Shown piece by piece: positions 36,032 through 45,710 of a DNA stretch of 64,000 nt. The stretch comes from Prevotella sp. GTDB taxonomy: Bacteria > Bacteroidota > Bacteroidia > Bacteroidales > Bacteroidaceae. A model generated the notes under the pieces. It did not search any database. It was not told the DNA's origin and was given only the letters and a program-made list of their open reading frames with translations. Within the stretch, counting starts at the first letter, position 1; every line of letters begins with the position of its first letter. The position numbers and the translations under genes were made by a program. The DNA lies in contig SUYI01000002.1 in the NCBI GenBank assembly GCA_015060485.1, positions 1 through 64,000 of the forward strand. Reading direction: 5' to 3'.

Positions 36032-38920
36032 TTACCTGTAAACGTCCTCTTTCTTTAGTTCTACGATTTTGCCGTAGCGGGACAGTGCATTGAGGTCTGT
36101 GACCTTCTTGTCGCCAATGATGATCCAGACGCGGCTGTTGTTGTTCGACACGTGTTGCTGATGGAACTGCACAATATCCTGAGCGGTGATGGCAGGCAGG
36201 AGACGGGCTGTCTCGTTGTTGGGATCAGCCGTATAGCCGTTGTTACGCTGGTTGGCCACATATTTGGCAATGCCGCGGAACGTGGGATAGTCGTTCTGAA
36301 TGTCGCTGAGCACACTCTGGCGGGCCGACTCCAGGTTCTCTTCTTTCATGGGCATCTGTCGCAACAGCGAGTCGATGGTTGCCACAGCCTCCAGCGTCTT
36401 GTCTGCTTGCGTGCCTGTGGCAGTGCTGTAGGCCTGTGGCTCGTTGGGGTGAAGGGCAAGACTGGTGTTGATGCTTTTACCTCCTGTGGAATAGGCCAGC
36501 GAACGGAACTCGCGGACATTCTGGAAGAGTACCGACGACATACCGCCACCGAAGTATTCATCCCACAGCTTCATGGTGGTACGCTCGTTGGCAGTAGGCA
36601 GGGCGCTGATGGCGTCGTAGCTGACGACAAAGTTCTGGCGCGACTTCGGCACGTCGTAGAAGAACACGGTGGGTTCGTTGTACTGCTGCAAAGGCCGGAA
36701 GGTGTCAGCCTTGGGCTTGCTACACTGCGCCAAGGGCAGCGTGTGTTGTGATTCCGTCGCAACATAGTCAACAGGCTGGCGACCACAGTAGAATAGCTCG
36801 CAGTCGTACTGTTGCAGCTCGCGGAACAGCGCTAGCAACTCGTCGCTCTTCAGTGCCTTGATTTCCTTTTTCGAGAGCTGGATGAGATAGGTCGACCGAT
36901 TGCCGTAAGCCACGCGTTGCCACATTGGAGCCAACACGTCGTCCTTCTTTTTGCCAAAGCTCTTGCGATCCACCTTGTCGGCATCTTTTGCGTCGTCGAG
37001 GGCTTCGTCATCGCCTTTCGCTGAACGCAGGAAGTGCGCTAGCAGCCCGAGGGCGGGCTTCAGCTGGCGGTCGGGACCAGTCAGGTTGATGCTGAAGTTC
37101 ACGTCGCCTTGAGCCACCTCCATTTTGGTACCTATGCGCTGCCAGGCTTGCTCCAACTGCTGTTTCTTCAGCGAGTCGGTGCCCAGTGCATTGAGATAGG
37201 GAGCGAGCACAGCGAGTTTGGGAGTATGCAGCGTTCCATCCTTGTAGCGCAGGGTGAACGTAAAGATGTCGTTCACAGGGTTCTCCTTATAATATAAGGT
37301 GACGTGGTCGCTGAGCTTTTTGGTGGTCACGTCCTTCTCGAAATCAACGGTACGGATGGTGGCTTCCTTGACGGGTATTTGTTCCAGCAGCTGGGCGAAG
37401 GCCGACTTCGCATCCATATTCTTCGGCGAGATGGGTTTGTAGCCTGGCTGTTTCAGCGTCTCCTTGTCGGGCGTACCGTATTTTTTGCGCAGCGTGATGT
37501 GGTTGGCACCATAGTACTTCTTGGCAGCGGCCACGACGTCATCCTTGGTGAGCCGTTTGATGCGCTCAATCTTGTCGAGCACATCCTGCCATGTGTGGCC
37601 TTTCGACAAGACATCGACCATCAGCTCCGAACGTCTGCCGATGGTTTCCAGTCCTTGCTCAGCTTCCATCACCATCTCCTGCTTCAGGGCTTCCAGCTGC
37701 TCTGTGCTGAAGTTTCCGTCCATCACCTGTTGCACCTGTTCCATGATACGTGCCTCAGCCGTCTTCATCTTACCTAACAGTTTGGGAATGACGATGATAG
37801 CTGTTCCTCCCGCATCGGCAAAAGCCATGCTCATGGCGGCTCCCAGCATCACTTTATGTTCGTTCATCAGTGAGTCGAGCAGTCCTGCCTTACCATTCGA
37901 GAGTAGCATGTTGGCCAAATCGAGAGCATCGGCATCAGGCTCGAAATCGGTGGGTGCCTTGAAAACTAATACTTCAGCACTTATCAGCGGAATGGGCAGT
38001 TTGACCTCGCAGAACTCGCCCTCCTGAATGTCTGGCATAGGACTATAGCCGCGTTCAGGCACGGGCCCCGTCTGCACACGTCCGAAGGTTTGTTCCAAGA
38101 GTGTCGTCAGCGTGGAGTCGGGCGTGATGTCGCCACAAAGGATGAGCCCCATGTTCGAGGCCACATAGTATTTCTTGTAGAATGCCGCCATGTCCGACAG
38201 GCGCGGGTTCTTCAGATTCTCCGTCGAACCAAGGATGGGATAGGCGTAGGGCTGAGTCTTGAACACAGCGCCAAAGACTTTCTCCTGTGCGTCGCCCAGC
38301 ATATCTGACGAGCGGTTCTTCTCTTCGTAGACGTTCTCCAGCTCTCCTTGGAACCCGCGAAATACGGGTTTGATGAGTCGCTCAGAGTTCAGCCAGCACC
38401 ATTGTTCCATATACTGAGGCAGGAAGGTGTTGTGGTAATACGTCACGTCATAGCCCGTAGCGGCATTCAGACTGCTGCCTCCGTATTTCGAGATGAGGCG
38501 GTTGAACTCGTTGGGAATCACATAGTCAGCTGCTTTCAAGCTCAGCTCGTTGATATGCTGCTGAATGCGTGTGCGCTCCGCCTCGTCCTGCGTCTGACTC
38601 AGCAGGTCGTACTGCACCGAGATGCTGTCCAGCCAGGGCTTTTCGGCCTGATAGTCGACAGTACCGATACGATCCGTGCCCTTGAACATGATATGCTCAA
38701 AATAGTGGGCAATACCCGTATTCGGACAGTCCTTTGCGCCCGCCTTCACCACAACGGCACCAAACACCTTTGGTTGCGAGTGGTCTTCGTTCAACCAAAC
38801 GGTCATGCCGTTCTTCAGTTTAAACTCCTTGACTTGCAGTTGTCCATAGGCTTCATTGACAACTACGGATGACAAAATGGCTGTTAGAAGAAAAATAATA
38901 CGTCTCATCGTGCAATTCAT
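36032..38920 (-). CDS. M16 (pitrilysin/insulinase) family zinc metallopeptidase
   Basis: A predicted exported peptidase of 962 aa with two M16 halves. The inverted zinc motif HYFEH is at His72-Glu75-His76, and the third ligand Glu is in the ELENVYEEKNRS segment about 75 residues on. The second half lacks the motif, as is normal. I chose the ATG at 38920 (MNCTMRR; 38908 is possible) because the -7 promoter box at 38947-38954 lies upstream of it; an in-frame start at 39010 would sit beyond the promoter. The signal peptide covers about 1-26. It likely degrades peptides in the periplasm. Divergent from gpmI. Confidence 0.92.
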   Translation of the reverse strand: MNCTMRRIIFLLTAILSSVVVNEAYGQLQVKEFKLKNGMTVWLNEDHSQPKVFGAVVVKAGAKDCPNTGIAHYFEHIMFKGTDRIGTVDYQAEKPWLDSISVQYDLLSQTQDEAERTRIQQHINELSLKAADYVIPNEFNRLISKYGGSSLNAATGYDVTYYHNTFLPQYMEQWCWLNSERLIKPVFRGFQGELENVYEEKNRSSDMLGDAQEKVFGAVFKTQPYAYPILGSTENLKNPRLSDMAAFYKKYYVASNMGLILCGDITPDSTLTTLLEQTFGRVQTGPVPERGYSPMPDIQEGEFCEVKLPIPLISAEVLVFKAPTDFEPDADALDLANMLLSNGKAGLLDSLMNEHKVMLGAAMSMAFADAGGTAIIVIPKLLGKMKTAEARIMEQVQQVMDGNFSTEQLEALKQEMVMEAEQGLETIGRRSELMVDVLSKGHTWQDVLDKIERIKRLTKDDVVAAAKKYYGANHITLRKKYGTPDKETLKQPGYKPISPKNMDAKSAFAQLLEQIPVKEATIRTVDFEKDVTTKKLSDHVTLYYKENPVNDIFTFTLRYKDGTLHTPKLAVLAPYLNALGTDSLKKQQLEQAWQRIGTKMEVAQGDVNFSINLTGPDRQLKPALGLLAHFLRSAKGDDEALDDAKDADKVDRKSFGKKKDDVLAPMWQRVAYGNRSTYLIQLSKKEIKALKSDELLALFRELQQYDCELFYCGRQPVDYVATESQHTLPLAQCSKPKADTFRPLQQYNEPTVFFYDVPKSRQNFVVSYDAISALPTANERTTMKLWDEYFGGGMSSVLFQNVREFRSLAYSTGGKSINTSLALHPNEPQAYSTATGTQADKTLEAVATIDSLLRQMPMKEENLESARQSVLSDIQNDYPTFRGIAKYVANQRNNGYTADPNNETARLLPAITAQDIVQFHQQHVSNNNSRVWIIIGDKKVTDLNALSRYGKIVELKKEDVYR

Positions 38921-38946
38921 AACAATCTGTTTAATGATTATTGGTG

Positions 38947-38954
38947 CAAAGATA
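38947..38954 (-). promoter_or_regulatory. -7 box of the M16 peptidase promoter
   Basis: TATCTTTG on the minus strand, 26 bp before the ATG at 38920. Flanked by GCACC, which mirrors the opposing promoter at 38977. Confidence 0.6.
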
Positions 38955-38976
38955 GCAATAATTGGAAAAAACTTCG

Positions 38977-38984
38977 TAACTTTG
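38977..38984 (+). promoter_or_regulatory. -7 box of the gpmI promoter
   Basis: TAACTTTG followed by CACC, 37 bp before the gpmI ATG. Back-to-back with the M16 promoter, so the -33 regions of the two overlap. Confidence 0.65.
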
Positions 38985-39021
38985 CACCCCAAAGAAAGAA
39001 CTTTAAACAATTATTAAGATT

Positions 39022-40542
39022 ATGGCAAAGAAAGCACTTTTGATGATTCTCGACGGATGGGGAATCGGTAAGCATGGTAAGGGTGACGTGATTTTCAATA
39101 CTCCCACACCTTATCTCGATTTGTTGACAGCCACTTCGGCTCACTCTCAGCTCATGGCCTCTGGTGAGGACGTTGGTCTGCCCGATGGACAGATGGGTAA
39201 CTCTGAGGTGGGTCACCTCAATATCGGTGCTGGTCGTATCGTATACCAGGACCTCGTAAAGATCAACCGTGCCTGCAAGGACGGTTCTATCATGGAGAAT
39301 CCTCAGGTTAAGGCTGCATACAGCTATGCTAAGGAGAACAATAAGAAACTGCACCTGATGGGTCTGACCTCTGATGGTGGCGTTCACTCAAGCCTTGATC
39401 ACCTCTTCAAACTCATTGAGATAGGTAAGGCTTATGGTCTGAAGAATCAGGTGTTTGTTCATTGCTATATGGATGGTCGTGATACTGACCCCAAGAGTGG
39501 TAAAGGCTTTATCCAGCAGGTAAGCGATGTCTGCGCAGCTAACGATGCTGCTATCGCTTCTATCGTTGGTCGTTTCTACGCTATGGACCGTGATAAGCGT
39601 TGGGAGCGTGTCAAGGAGGGCTACGACCTGATCGTGAACGGCACAGGTAAGCAGGCTACTGATATGGTTCAGGCCATGCAGGAGAGCTATGACGAGGGCG
39701 TAACTGATGAATTCATCAAGCCAATCCACAACGCATCTGTCAATGGTTGTATCGAAGAGGGTGATGTTGTTATCTTCATCAACTTCCGTAACGACCGTGC
39801 TAAGGAGATGACTATCGCGCTGACTCAGGAGGATATGCCAGAGCAGGGCATGAAGACTATTCCTGGACTGCAGTACTACTGCATGACTCCATACGATGCT
39901 AACTTCAAGGGTGTACACATCCTCTTCCCCAAGGAGAACGTTGAGGACACCCTGGGCGAGTATCTCTCAAAGCAGGGTAAGAAGCAGCTGCACACCGCTG
40001 AGACGGAGAAGTATGCTCACGTCACCTTCTTCTTCAATGGTGGTCGCGAGGCGCCTTACGAGGGTGAGGATCGTATCCTGGTTCCTTCTCCAAAGGTGGC
40101 TACCTACGACCTGAAGCCAGAAATGAGTGCTTACGAGGTAAAGGATAAGCTGGTAGCTGCCATCAACGAGGCTAAGTACGATTTCATCGTAGTTAACTTC
40201 GCTAATGGCGATATGGTAGGCCATACAGGTATCTACAATGCTATCGCTAAGGCTGTTTGGGCTGTTGACAACTGCGTTCGTGAGGTCATCGAGGCTGCTA
40301 AGGCCAACGACTACGAGGCAATCATCATTGCCGATCACGGAAATGCCGACAACGCCATCAACCCCGATGGAACACCCAACACCGCTCACTCGCTGAACCC
40401 CGTTCCTTTCATCTATGTTACCAACAACAACTCGGCTACGGTGAAGGACGGTCGTCTGGCTGACGTGGCTCCTTCTATCCTCCATATCATGGGCTTGGAG
40501 CAGCCTTCAGACATGACAGGTGAGAACCTGATTACGGATTAA
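39022..40542 (+). CDS. gpmI: Cofactor-independent phosphoglycerate mutase
   Basis: Interconverts 3- and 2-phosphoglycerate in glycolysis with two Mn2+ ions. It has [11 protein letters not shown] (metal Asp11), catalytic Ser61 in [16 protein letters not shown], the [10 protein letters not shown] segment, and the C-terminal metal ligands in [12 protein letters not shown] and IADHGNAD. The length of 506 aa is normal. Codon use is visibly more uniform than in its neighbours (GCT, CGT and GGT preferred), which fits high expression. It has its own promoter and a strong terminator, so it is probably a single-gene unit. Confidence 0.97.
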   Translation: MAKKALLMILDGWGIGKHGKGDVIFNTPTPYLDLLTATSAHSQLMASGEDVGLPDGQMGNSEVGHLNIGAGRIVYQDLVKINRACKDGSIMENPQVKAAYSYAKENNKKLHLMGLTSDGGVHSSLDHLFKLIEIGKAYGLKNQVFVHCYMDGRDTDPKSGKGFIQQVSDVCAANDAAIASIVGRFYAMDRDKRWERVKEGYDLIVNGTGKQATDMVQAMQESYDEGVTDEFIKPIHNASVNGCIEEGDVVIFINFRNDRAKEMTIALTQEDMPEQGMKTIPGLQYYCMTPYDANFKGVHILFPKENVEDTLGEYLSKQGKKQLHTAETEKYAHVTFFFNGGREAPYEGEDRILVPSPKVATYDLKPEMSAYEVKDKLVAAINEAKYDFIVVNFANGDMVGHTGIYNAIAKAVWAVDNCVREVIEAAKANDYEAIIIADHGNADNAINPDGTPNTAHSLNPVPFIYVTNNNSATVKDGRLADVAPSILHIMGLEQPSDMTGENLITD

Positions 40543-40565
40543 AACGTAAGATGCAATAAGAAAAA

Positions 40566-40597
40566 GAAAGGTTTGCCAAGCGGCAAACCTTCTTTTT
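40566..40597. terminator. Bidirectional terminator between gpmI and the esterase gene
   Basis: A 10-bp stem AAGGTTTGCC / GGCAAACCTT with loop AAGC and T-runs on both strands. It serves gpmI (+) and the converging esterase gene (-). Confidence 0.85.
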
Positions 40598-40608
40598 GTT
40601 TAATGGCC

Positions 40609-41424
40609 TTAGAAACTGCGGAGCCAGGCTTTCAGTTCGAGCATCATTTCGAAGTGGTAGGTAAACGACTGGCGAATGCCAAAGCCGTGTCCTCCAGAGG
40701 GGTAGATGTGCATCGAGGTAGAAACGCCATGAGCATTGAGCTGCTCGTAGTAGTTCAGGCTGTTAGCGGGAGGCACAGCACGGTCGTCGTGAGCCAGCGC
40801 GAGGAAACAGCGAGGGCTATTCTTCGTGATGTGCTGCTCGTTGCAATACTCGTTGACCAGCTTCTGCTTAGGACTTTTTCCTAACAGATTGTCGCGCGAG
40901 CCCTGATGGGTGATACCCTGTTCCATCGAGATGACAGGATAGAACAATATTTGGAAGTTAGGCATTGCGTCGCTAGTGGCATGGGTGGCAACAGTAGATG
41001 CCAAGTGCCCACCAGCCGAGAAACCCATGATGCCCACGTCGTTGGGGTTAATGTGCCAAGCCTCCGCATTTCTCCTCACCAGGCGCATCGCCTCTTCGGC
41101 ATCCTCAGCGGGGACGGTATAGTGACCATGAGGCATGCGGTACTTCAACACAATGAGGGCGATACCCTGTTCGTTGAAAAACGGTGCCCACTCGAATCCT
41201 TCGTGCTGCATGGCCAGATGGGTGTAACCGCCTCCAGGACAGCACACGATGGCACGTCCTGTGGCCTTCTTTTCGTTGGGCAGAAAGACGGTAACCTTCG
41301 CCGTGTCTTTTGCGTCACCACTACTGGTTCGTGGACCGTCAGGCCACAGATTCATTTCGGTGCCCTTTTGGGCTGATGCCATTGTCGATGCGAACATCAT
41401 GAGGAAAAACAATACTTTTTTCAT
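40609..41424 (-). CDS. Secreted alpha/beta-hydrolase, esterase-like
   Basis: 271 aa with a signal peptide (1-18) and an alpha/beta-hydrolase fold close to the BD-FAE/acetylxylan esterase group. The oxyanion loop is CCPGGGYTHLAM, the nucleophile Ser is in GFSAGGHLAS (about 136), Asp is in ALAHDDRAVPP, and His is in SGGHGFG. It probably removes acetyl or feruloyl groups from plant polysaccharides in the periplasm (inference from family). It is divergent from a sialate O-acetylesterase-like gene and shares a near-palindromic promoter region with it, so the two esterases may be co-expressed. Confidence 0.88.
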   Translation of the reverse strand: MKKVLFFLMMFASTMASAQKGTEMNLWPDGPRTSSGDAKDTAKVTVFLPNEKKATGRAIVCCPGGGYTHLAMQHEGFEWAPFFNEQGIALIVLKYRMPHGHYTVPAEDAEEAMRLVRRNAEAWHINPNDVGIMGFSAGGHLASTVATHATSDAMPNFQILFYPVISMEQGITHQGSRDNLLGKSPKQKLVNEYCNEQHITKNSPRCFLALAHDDRAVPPANSLNYYEQLNAHGVSTSMHIYPSGGHGFGIRQSFTYHFEMMLELKAWLRSF

Positions 41425-41445
41425 AAATAAATAGGTTTATTGCTT

Positions 41446-41475
41446 GCAAAGGTACGAAATAATTCGTATCTTTGC
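41446..41475. promoter_or_regulatory. Back-to-back promoters in a 30-bp near-palindrome
   Basis: TACCTTTG on the minus strand (41447-41454) and TATCTTTG on the plus strand (41467-41474) face away from each other, 12 bp apart. The arms GCAAAGGTACGAA and TTCGTATCTTTGC match as inverted repeats at 12 of 13 positions. Confidence 0.65.
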
Positions 41476-41504
41476 GCCATTAAAGCGATAAAAACTTTTG
41501 AACT

Positions 41505-42959
41505 ATGAATAAAAAGATTCTTTCTTTACTCTTCGCAACGTGCCTGACGATGGGAGCTCAGGCCAAGGTGAAACTGCCCCATTTGGTGGGTGACAACATG
41601 GTAATTCAGCAACAGACGGACGTCCGTCTGTGGGGTTGGACCAAGCCAGGCAAGAAGGTAATTGCCACTACGTCGTGGAGCAATGAACGTAGTGAGGCGA
41701 AGGCCGACAAAGCGGGTCGTTGGCTGTTGACGGTAAAGTCGCCCAAGGCCAGCTATGAGCCATTGTCAATTACCTTCGACGATGGTGATGGACAGGTGAC
41801 TATCCAGAATGTGCTGGCAGGCGAAGTATGGGTTTGTGCCGGACAGTCGAATATGGAGATGCCTGTCAAAGGTTTTGGTAACTGCCCTGTGCTGAACTAC
41901 AACCAGGAGGTAATCAATGCCGCAGGTAAAAGGCAGGTGCGCTCTGCTAAGATTCCCAGCATCATGCGCATGACTCCTCAGGAGGATGCTGACACCGAGT
42001 GGCGCGAGTGTTCGCCCCAAACCGTTGGCGATTTCTCTGCTACGGGCTATTTCTTCGCCAAGGTCGTCAATCAGGCCCTCGATATTCCCATCGGACTCAT
42101 CGAGGCCAATAAGGGTGGCAGTCGCGTAGAAAGCTGGCTGACGAAGGAGAATCTGGAGAAATACACTCAGGAGCCTACGGACACGATGGGTATCGTGAAC
42201 TTCAAGAAGGAGTGGGACTACCATCGCGCATTGGTATGGGGCAACGGCACGTTCAACCCCATCCTGAACTATACCGTCAAGGGTATTCTGTTCTATCAGG
42301 GCTGTTCGAATGTAGGCGATCCGGGCAATCAGTACTCGGAGCGTCTGAAGTTGCTGGTCGAGCAGTGGCGCTCGCAGTTCAAGTTAGGCGAGATTCCTTT
42401 CTATTTCGTGCAGATTGCCCCCTACGATAGTGGCGACAAGCAGGGCACATGGAATGCTTTGTTGCAGGAGCAGCAGTTCCGTGCTTCACAGATTATTCCC
42501 AATAGCGGACTGGTTTGTACCAACGATGCCGTCTATCCGTATGAAGGCACTCAGATTCATCCGGCCCAGAAGCAGAAGGTGGGCGAGCGTCTGGCTTTCT
42601 TGGCACTGAACAAGACCTACGGCATGAGTAGTGTCATTTGTGAGAGTCCGTCGTATAAGGATATGAACATCAAGGGCGACACCATCATGCTGCACTTCAA
42701 CAACGAGTGTGGTGCCATCAGTCGTTTCGAGAATATAGAAGGTTTCGAAGTAGCAGGCAGTGATCGTGTGTTCCATCCTGCAAAAGCAAGTCATTTCTGG
42801 CAGCCTGGTGGAGGCTATTGGGACGAGTGCATCGTGGTTTCCAGCCCTGAGGTCAAGGAACCTGTGGCTGTGCGCTACTGCTTCCGCAACTGGCAGTTAG
42901 GCAATCTGGCCAATGCTGGCGGACTGCCTTTGTTCCCGTTCAGAACAGACAATTGGTAA
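41505..42959 (+). CDS. Sialate O-acetylesterase-like SGNH hydrolase
   Basis: A 484-aa secreted protein with a signal peptide at 1-20. The catalytic Ser115 is in AGQSNMEMP. The catalytic Asp/His pair is likely in YEGTQIHPAQKQ. A C-terminal beta domain (about 385-484) is usual for this group. In Bacteroidales such enzymes act on acetylated sialic acid or on acetylated plant glycans; no sialic acid genes are present, so the substrate stays open. It heads a run of four genes (NUDIX, S8 protease, GH13), though the function of the run is mixed. Its stop overlaps a possible TTG start of the next frame, which I reject. Confidence 0.9.
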   Translation: MNKKILSLLFATCLTMGAQAKVKLPHLVGDNMVIQQQTDVRLWGWTKPGKKVIATTSWSNERSEAKADKAGRWLLTVKSPKASYEPLSITFDDGDGQVTIQNVLAGEVWVCAGQSNMEMPVKGFGNCPVLNYNQEVINAAGKRQVRSAKIPSIMRMTPQEDADTEWRECSPQTVGDFSATGYFFAKVVNQALDIPIGLIEANKGGSRVESWLTKENLEKYTQEPTDTMGIVNFKKEWDYHRALVWGNGTFNPILNYTVKGILFYQGCSNVGDPGNQYSERLKLLVEQWRSQFKLGEIPFYFVQIAPYDSGDKQGTWNALLQEQQFRASQIIPNSGLVCTNDAVYPYEGTQIHPAQKQKVGERLAFLALNKTYGMSSVICESPSYKDMNIKGDTIMLHFNNECGAISRFENIEGFEVAGSDRVFHPAKASHFWQPGGGYWDECIVVSSPEVKEPVAVRYCFRNWQLGNLANAGGLPLFPFRTDNW

Positions 42960-42962
42960 TTC

Positions 42963-43023
42963 CAAATGAAAGAAATGAAAGAAATGAAAGAAATGAACGA
43001 AATGAACGAAATGGAAATGAAGA
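42963..43023. repeat. GAAATGAAAG repeat before the NUDIX gene
   Basis: Seven units of GAAATGAAA/GAAATGAAC fill the gap between the two genes and end at the NUDIX start codon. Several out-of-frame ATGs are embedded in it. Confidence 0.8.
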
Positions 43024-43024
43024 A

Positions 43025-43567
43025 ATGAAGAACAGTCCCTCGCATCCTCTTGAAATCTTTAAGTTCTGTCCTGTCTGTGGCAGTAGTCGTTTTGAGGTGC
43101 ACAACTTCAAAAGCAAGAAGTGTCACGACTGCGGGTTTACGTACTATGCGAACCCGTGTTCCGCTACAGCAGCTTTCATCGTCAACGACAAGCAGGAGAT
43201 GCTGGTGGTGCGACGAGCCAAGGAACCTGCCAAGGGGACGCTCGACCTGCCCGGCGGTTTTGTCGACATGGGCGAAACGGTAGAACAGGGAATGCGTCGT
43301 GAAATCAAGGAGGAAACGGGGCTCGACGTTGAGGAAATCCAGTACCTTTTCTCCTCGCCTAATGTCTATCTGTATAGTGGTATGGGTGTCCACACGCTCG
43401 ACATGGACTTCTTAGCTCCTGTACACGGCGATGCCGTCGCCGTGAAAGCTGCCGACGATGCCGCCGAGGCATTGTGGATTCCCATCACGGAGGTCAATCC
43501 TGATGAGTTTGGCCTGACCAGCATCCGTAATGCGGTCATTCGTTTTTTAAAAGAATACAAATTATGA
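43025..43567 (+). CDS. NUDIX hydrolase with N-terminal zinc ribbon
   Basis: 180 aa. An N-terminal zinc ribbon (CPVCGSSRF and CHDCGF, about 14-36) is followed by a NUDIX fold with the full Nudix box GGFVDMGETVEQ..REIKEETG (about 79-101). The zinc ribbon is seen in NADH-pyrophosphatase-like and related NUDIX proteins, so a dinucleotide substrate is plausible. I chose the ATG at 43025; an in-frame TTG at 42953 would add an (ERN)n leader from a repeat word and overlap the previous gene. It overlaps the next gene by 4 bp (ATGA), implying coupled translation. Confidence 0.9.
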   Translation: MKNSPSHPLEIFKFCPVCGSSRFEVHNFKSKKCHDCGFTYYANPCSATAAFIVNDKQEMLVVRRAKEPAKGTLDLPGGFVDMGETVEQGMRREIKEETGLDVEEIQYLFSSPNVYLYSGMGVHTLDMDFLAPVHGDAVAVKAADDAAEALWIPITEVNPDEFGLTSIRNAVIRFLKEYKL

Positions 43568-45681
43568 AGAAATTTATTGTTTTAAGTATCCTGTCGCTGA
43601 TGAGCATCGGCCTATGGGCACAGGGATTACAGAAGATGTCGCACGACATCCGCCAGTTGGTGAATCAGACGACCCAGCAAGCGCATCGGGCGCAAGGTAC
43701 GAAACAGCAGGAAACGGTTCGCGCCATGATTCGCTTCAGTAGTAACGCTGAGGCTGTGATGGCTCAATTCCATTGCAAAGCCATCACGCATGTTGGCGAC
43801 ATCTATATTGCCGATATCCCCATCAGTCAACTGACTGCGCTGGCTGAGGACGAACAAGTGGAACGTATCGAGAACCACGTGGGCGGCAAGGTGCTCATGG
43901 ACGTTGCACCCGATTGGATTCACTTGCCTGCCCTCTACGAAGACCCCCGACTGCCTCAAGCCTTTACGGGCAAGGGCGTCATGCTGGGCATCATCGATGT
44001 CGGCTTGGAGGTGACGCATCCGAACTTCTATAACGCCGACGGCACGTCGCTGAGAGTAACGCGATTCCTGGACCAGTTTGCTGCTGAAAACGAAACGTAT
44101 GGTAAGGCCATCGACTTGGGGCGCGAATACACCACCGAGGCTGATATCAAGGGCAAGGGTTATAGCGGCGACAGCCATCGCACCTATCATGGTACCCACT
44201 GCCTGGGCATTTCGGCTGGTTCCGGATATACTACACCCTATCGCGGTGTCGCTTACGAAACCGAGCTGGCGGTTGTAGATTCAAAGGTGGCTGGCGACTC
44301 CGGCTTTGGTTCTGCCAACGAACTGGCGCTGATGAAATACATCTTCGACTATGCTGACGAGCGTCAGATGCCGTGCGTCATCACCTACAGCATCGGGTTC
44401 AATGCCCTGCCTGGCGACTGCGTGCTCTTCGAAGAGGGTATCTCAAAGCTGACAGGTCCTGGCCATATCTTTGTGGCCGCAGCAGGTAACGAAGGCGACA
44501 AATTGGGCTACGTCTGCAAGCCGAAAGGTATGGCAGTGGCTGGCACCAGCCTAACGGGCAATAAAGACGGAATAGCCTATCTCTACAGCAAAGACCCGTT
44601 TACGCTGAAGGTCATCAGCAAGCATACGAAGCCTGTGGATGGCTCGATGAAAGGCGATTCGCTGGTTTATACACCCACTGAGGAAACGGTTAAAAAGCAG
44701 CTTGCCGGCAAGCAGGTTTCCATTGCTAGAAACGACACTTGCTACACCATTACCTTCACCCGCGACTCAACAGATACTGATGCCGGTGCCGTGCTACTCG
44801 TCGTAGAAGGAGAGGATAGCTTTGTGCAATTGGTGGTAGAAGTGGAACATTCCTTTGTCAACGATACTGATAGCGATCCGCGTTGTGGCAATGCCACTAA
44901 CGACCACAGTATCGGCATGCCGGGCTGTCTGCCCAGCGTCGTCACGGTGGGAGCCCTGAATGCGCGGAAAAAATATGTCGATGTCAAGGGAGACACCATA
45001 GCAAGCTGGGGCAGAAGAACACCTGAAGGCACCATTGCCATGTTCTCGTCAAAGGGCCCGACCCTCGACGGACTCGTCAAACCCGATGTGGTTACGCCCG
45101 GCGTCAATATCCACGCCTCTGCCAATAGCCGCTACGAGGAGGATTATGACTATGAGCTGGTGGCTAAAACTACCTTTGAAGGGCGCGAATATCCTTGGGT
45201 TGCCATTTCCGGCACCTCGATGGCTACACCCTGCATGGCAGGCATCGTTGCCCTGTGGTTGCAGGCTAACCCCACGCTGTCGCCAGACGACGTGAAGCGC
45301 ATCATCCGCGAGACGAGCCACCCCTTGGGCGACGGAATTCCCAACAACACCTATGGCTATGGGCTTGCCGATGCCTACGCCGGTGTGCTGAACATCCTCG
45401 GACTACCCGCTGCCATTTCAGAACTCTCGCAGCATCAGCCTTCAGCGCTGACCATCAGACCCGCCGACGGAGGCATCCGCCTGTCGTTCGACAAGGCACC
45501 CACAAAGTCCTTTGCCGTCCGCGTGTACACGGTGTCGGGACAGTTGTTGGGCCAACACGTCATACGTCCTACGGCTTCAACCGACTATCTCCTGCCACTT
45601 AACAATGCCTCCGGCATCTGCGTCGTGCAGGTCAACAGTCCTGAACAGGGTGTCACAGGCTCGGAACTGATTCGTAAGTAA
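43564..45681 (+). CDS. Subtilisin-like (S8) serine protease, secreted
   Basis: A 705-aa secreted protease with a signal peptide at 1-19. The catalytic triad is Asp145 in LGIIDVGLEVTHP, His212 in YHGTHCLGI and Ser552 in SGTSMATPCMAG. The oxyanion Asn is in AAAGNEGD. An inserted beta domain (about 320-460) lies between His and Ser. The C-terminal about 75 residues (FAVRVYTVSGQLLGQHV..GICVVQV) resemble a type IX-like sorting domain, so surface attachment or release is possible. It starts within the NUDIX stop codon and is followed by the GH13 gene after 29 bp. Confidence 0.92.
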   Translation: MKKFIVLSILSLMSIGLWAQGLQKMSHDIRQLVNQTTQQAHRAQGTKQQETVRAMIRFSSNAEAVMAQFHCKAITHVGDIYIADIPISQLTALAEDEQVERIENHVGGKVLMDVAPDWIHLPALYEDPRLPQAFTGKGVMLGIIDVGLEVTHPNFYNADGTSLRVTRFLDQFAAENETYGKAIDLGREYTTEADIKGKGYSGDSHRTYHGTHCLGISAGSGYTTPYRGVAYETELAVVDSKVAGDSGFGSANELALMKYIFDYADERQMPCVITYSIGFNALPGDCVLFEEGISKLTGPGHIFVAAAGNEGDKLGYVCKPKGMAVAGTSLTGNKDGIAYLYSKDPFTLKVISKHTKPVDGSMKGDSLVYTPTEETVKKQLAGKQVSIARNDTCYTITFTRDSTDTDAGAVLLVVEGEDSFVQLVVEVEHSFVNDTDSDPRCGNATNDHSIGMPGCLPSVVTVGALNARKKYVDVKGDTIASWGRRTPEGTIAMFSSKGPTLDGLVKPDVVTPGVNIHASANSRYEEDYDYELVAKTTFEGREYPWVAISGTSMATPCMAGIVALWLQANPTLSPDDVKRIIRETSHPLGDGIPNNTYGYGLADAYAGVLNILGLPAAISELSQHQPSALTIRPADGGIRLSFDKAPTKSFAVRVYTVSGQLLGQHVIRPTASTDYLLPLNNASGICVVQVNSPEQGVTGSELIRK

Positions 45682-45710
45682 AAAAAGTAATTTTCTTAAT
45701 TCTTAACTCT

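Noticed and set aside
38921..39010. Upstream start for the M16 peptidase
   Set aside because: The segment overlaps the -7 boxes of both divergent promoters, so it is not transcribed with this gene as drawn.
41446..41475. Invertible phase-variable promoter
   Set aside because: The arms are back-to-back promoter boxes, not flanks of a longer segment, and no invertase gene is nearby.
42953..43024. TTG start giving an (ERN)n leader on the NUDIX protein
   Set aside because: The leader is only repeat sequence, overlaps the previous gene's end and lies before the zinc ribbon, where the family needs nothing.
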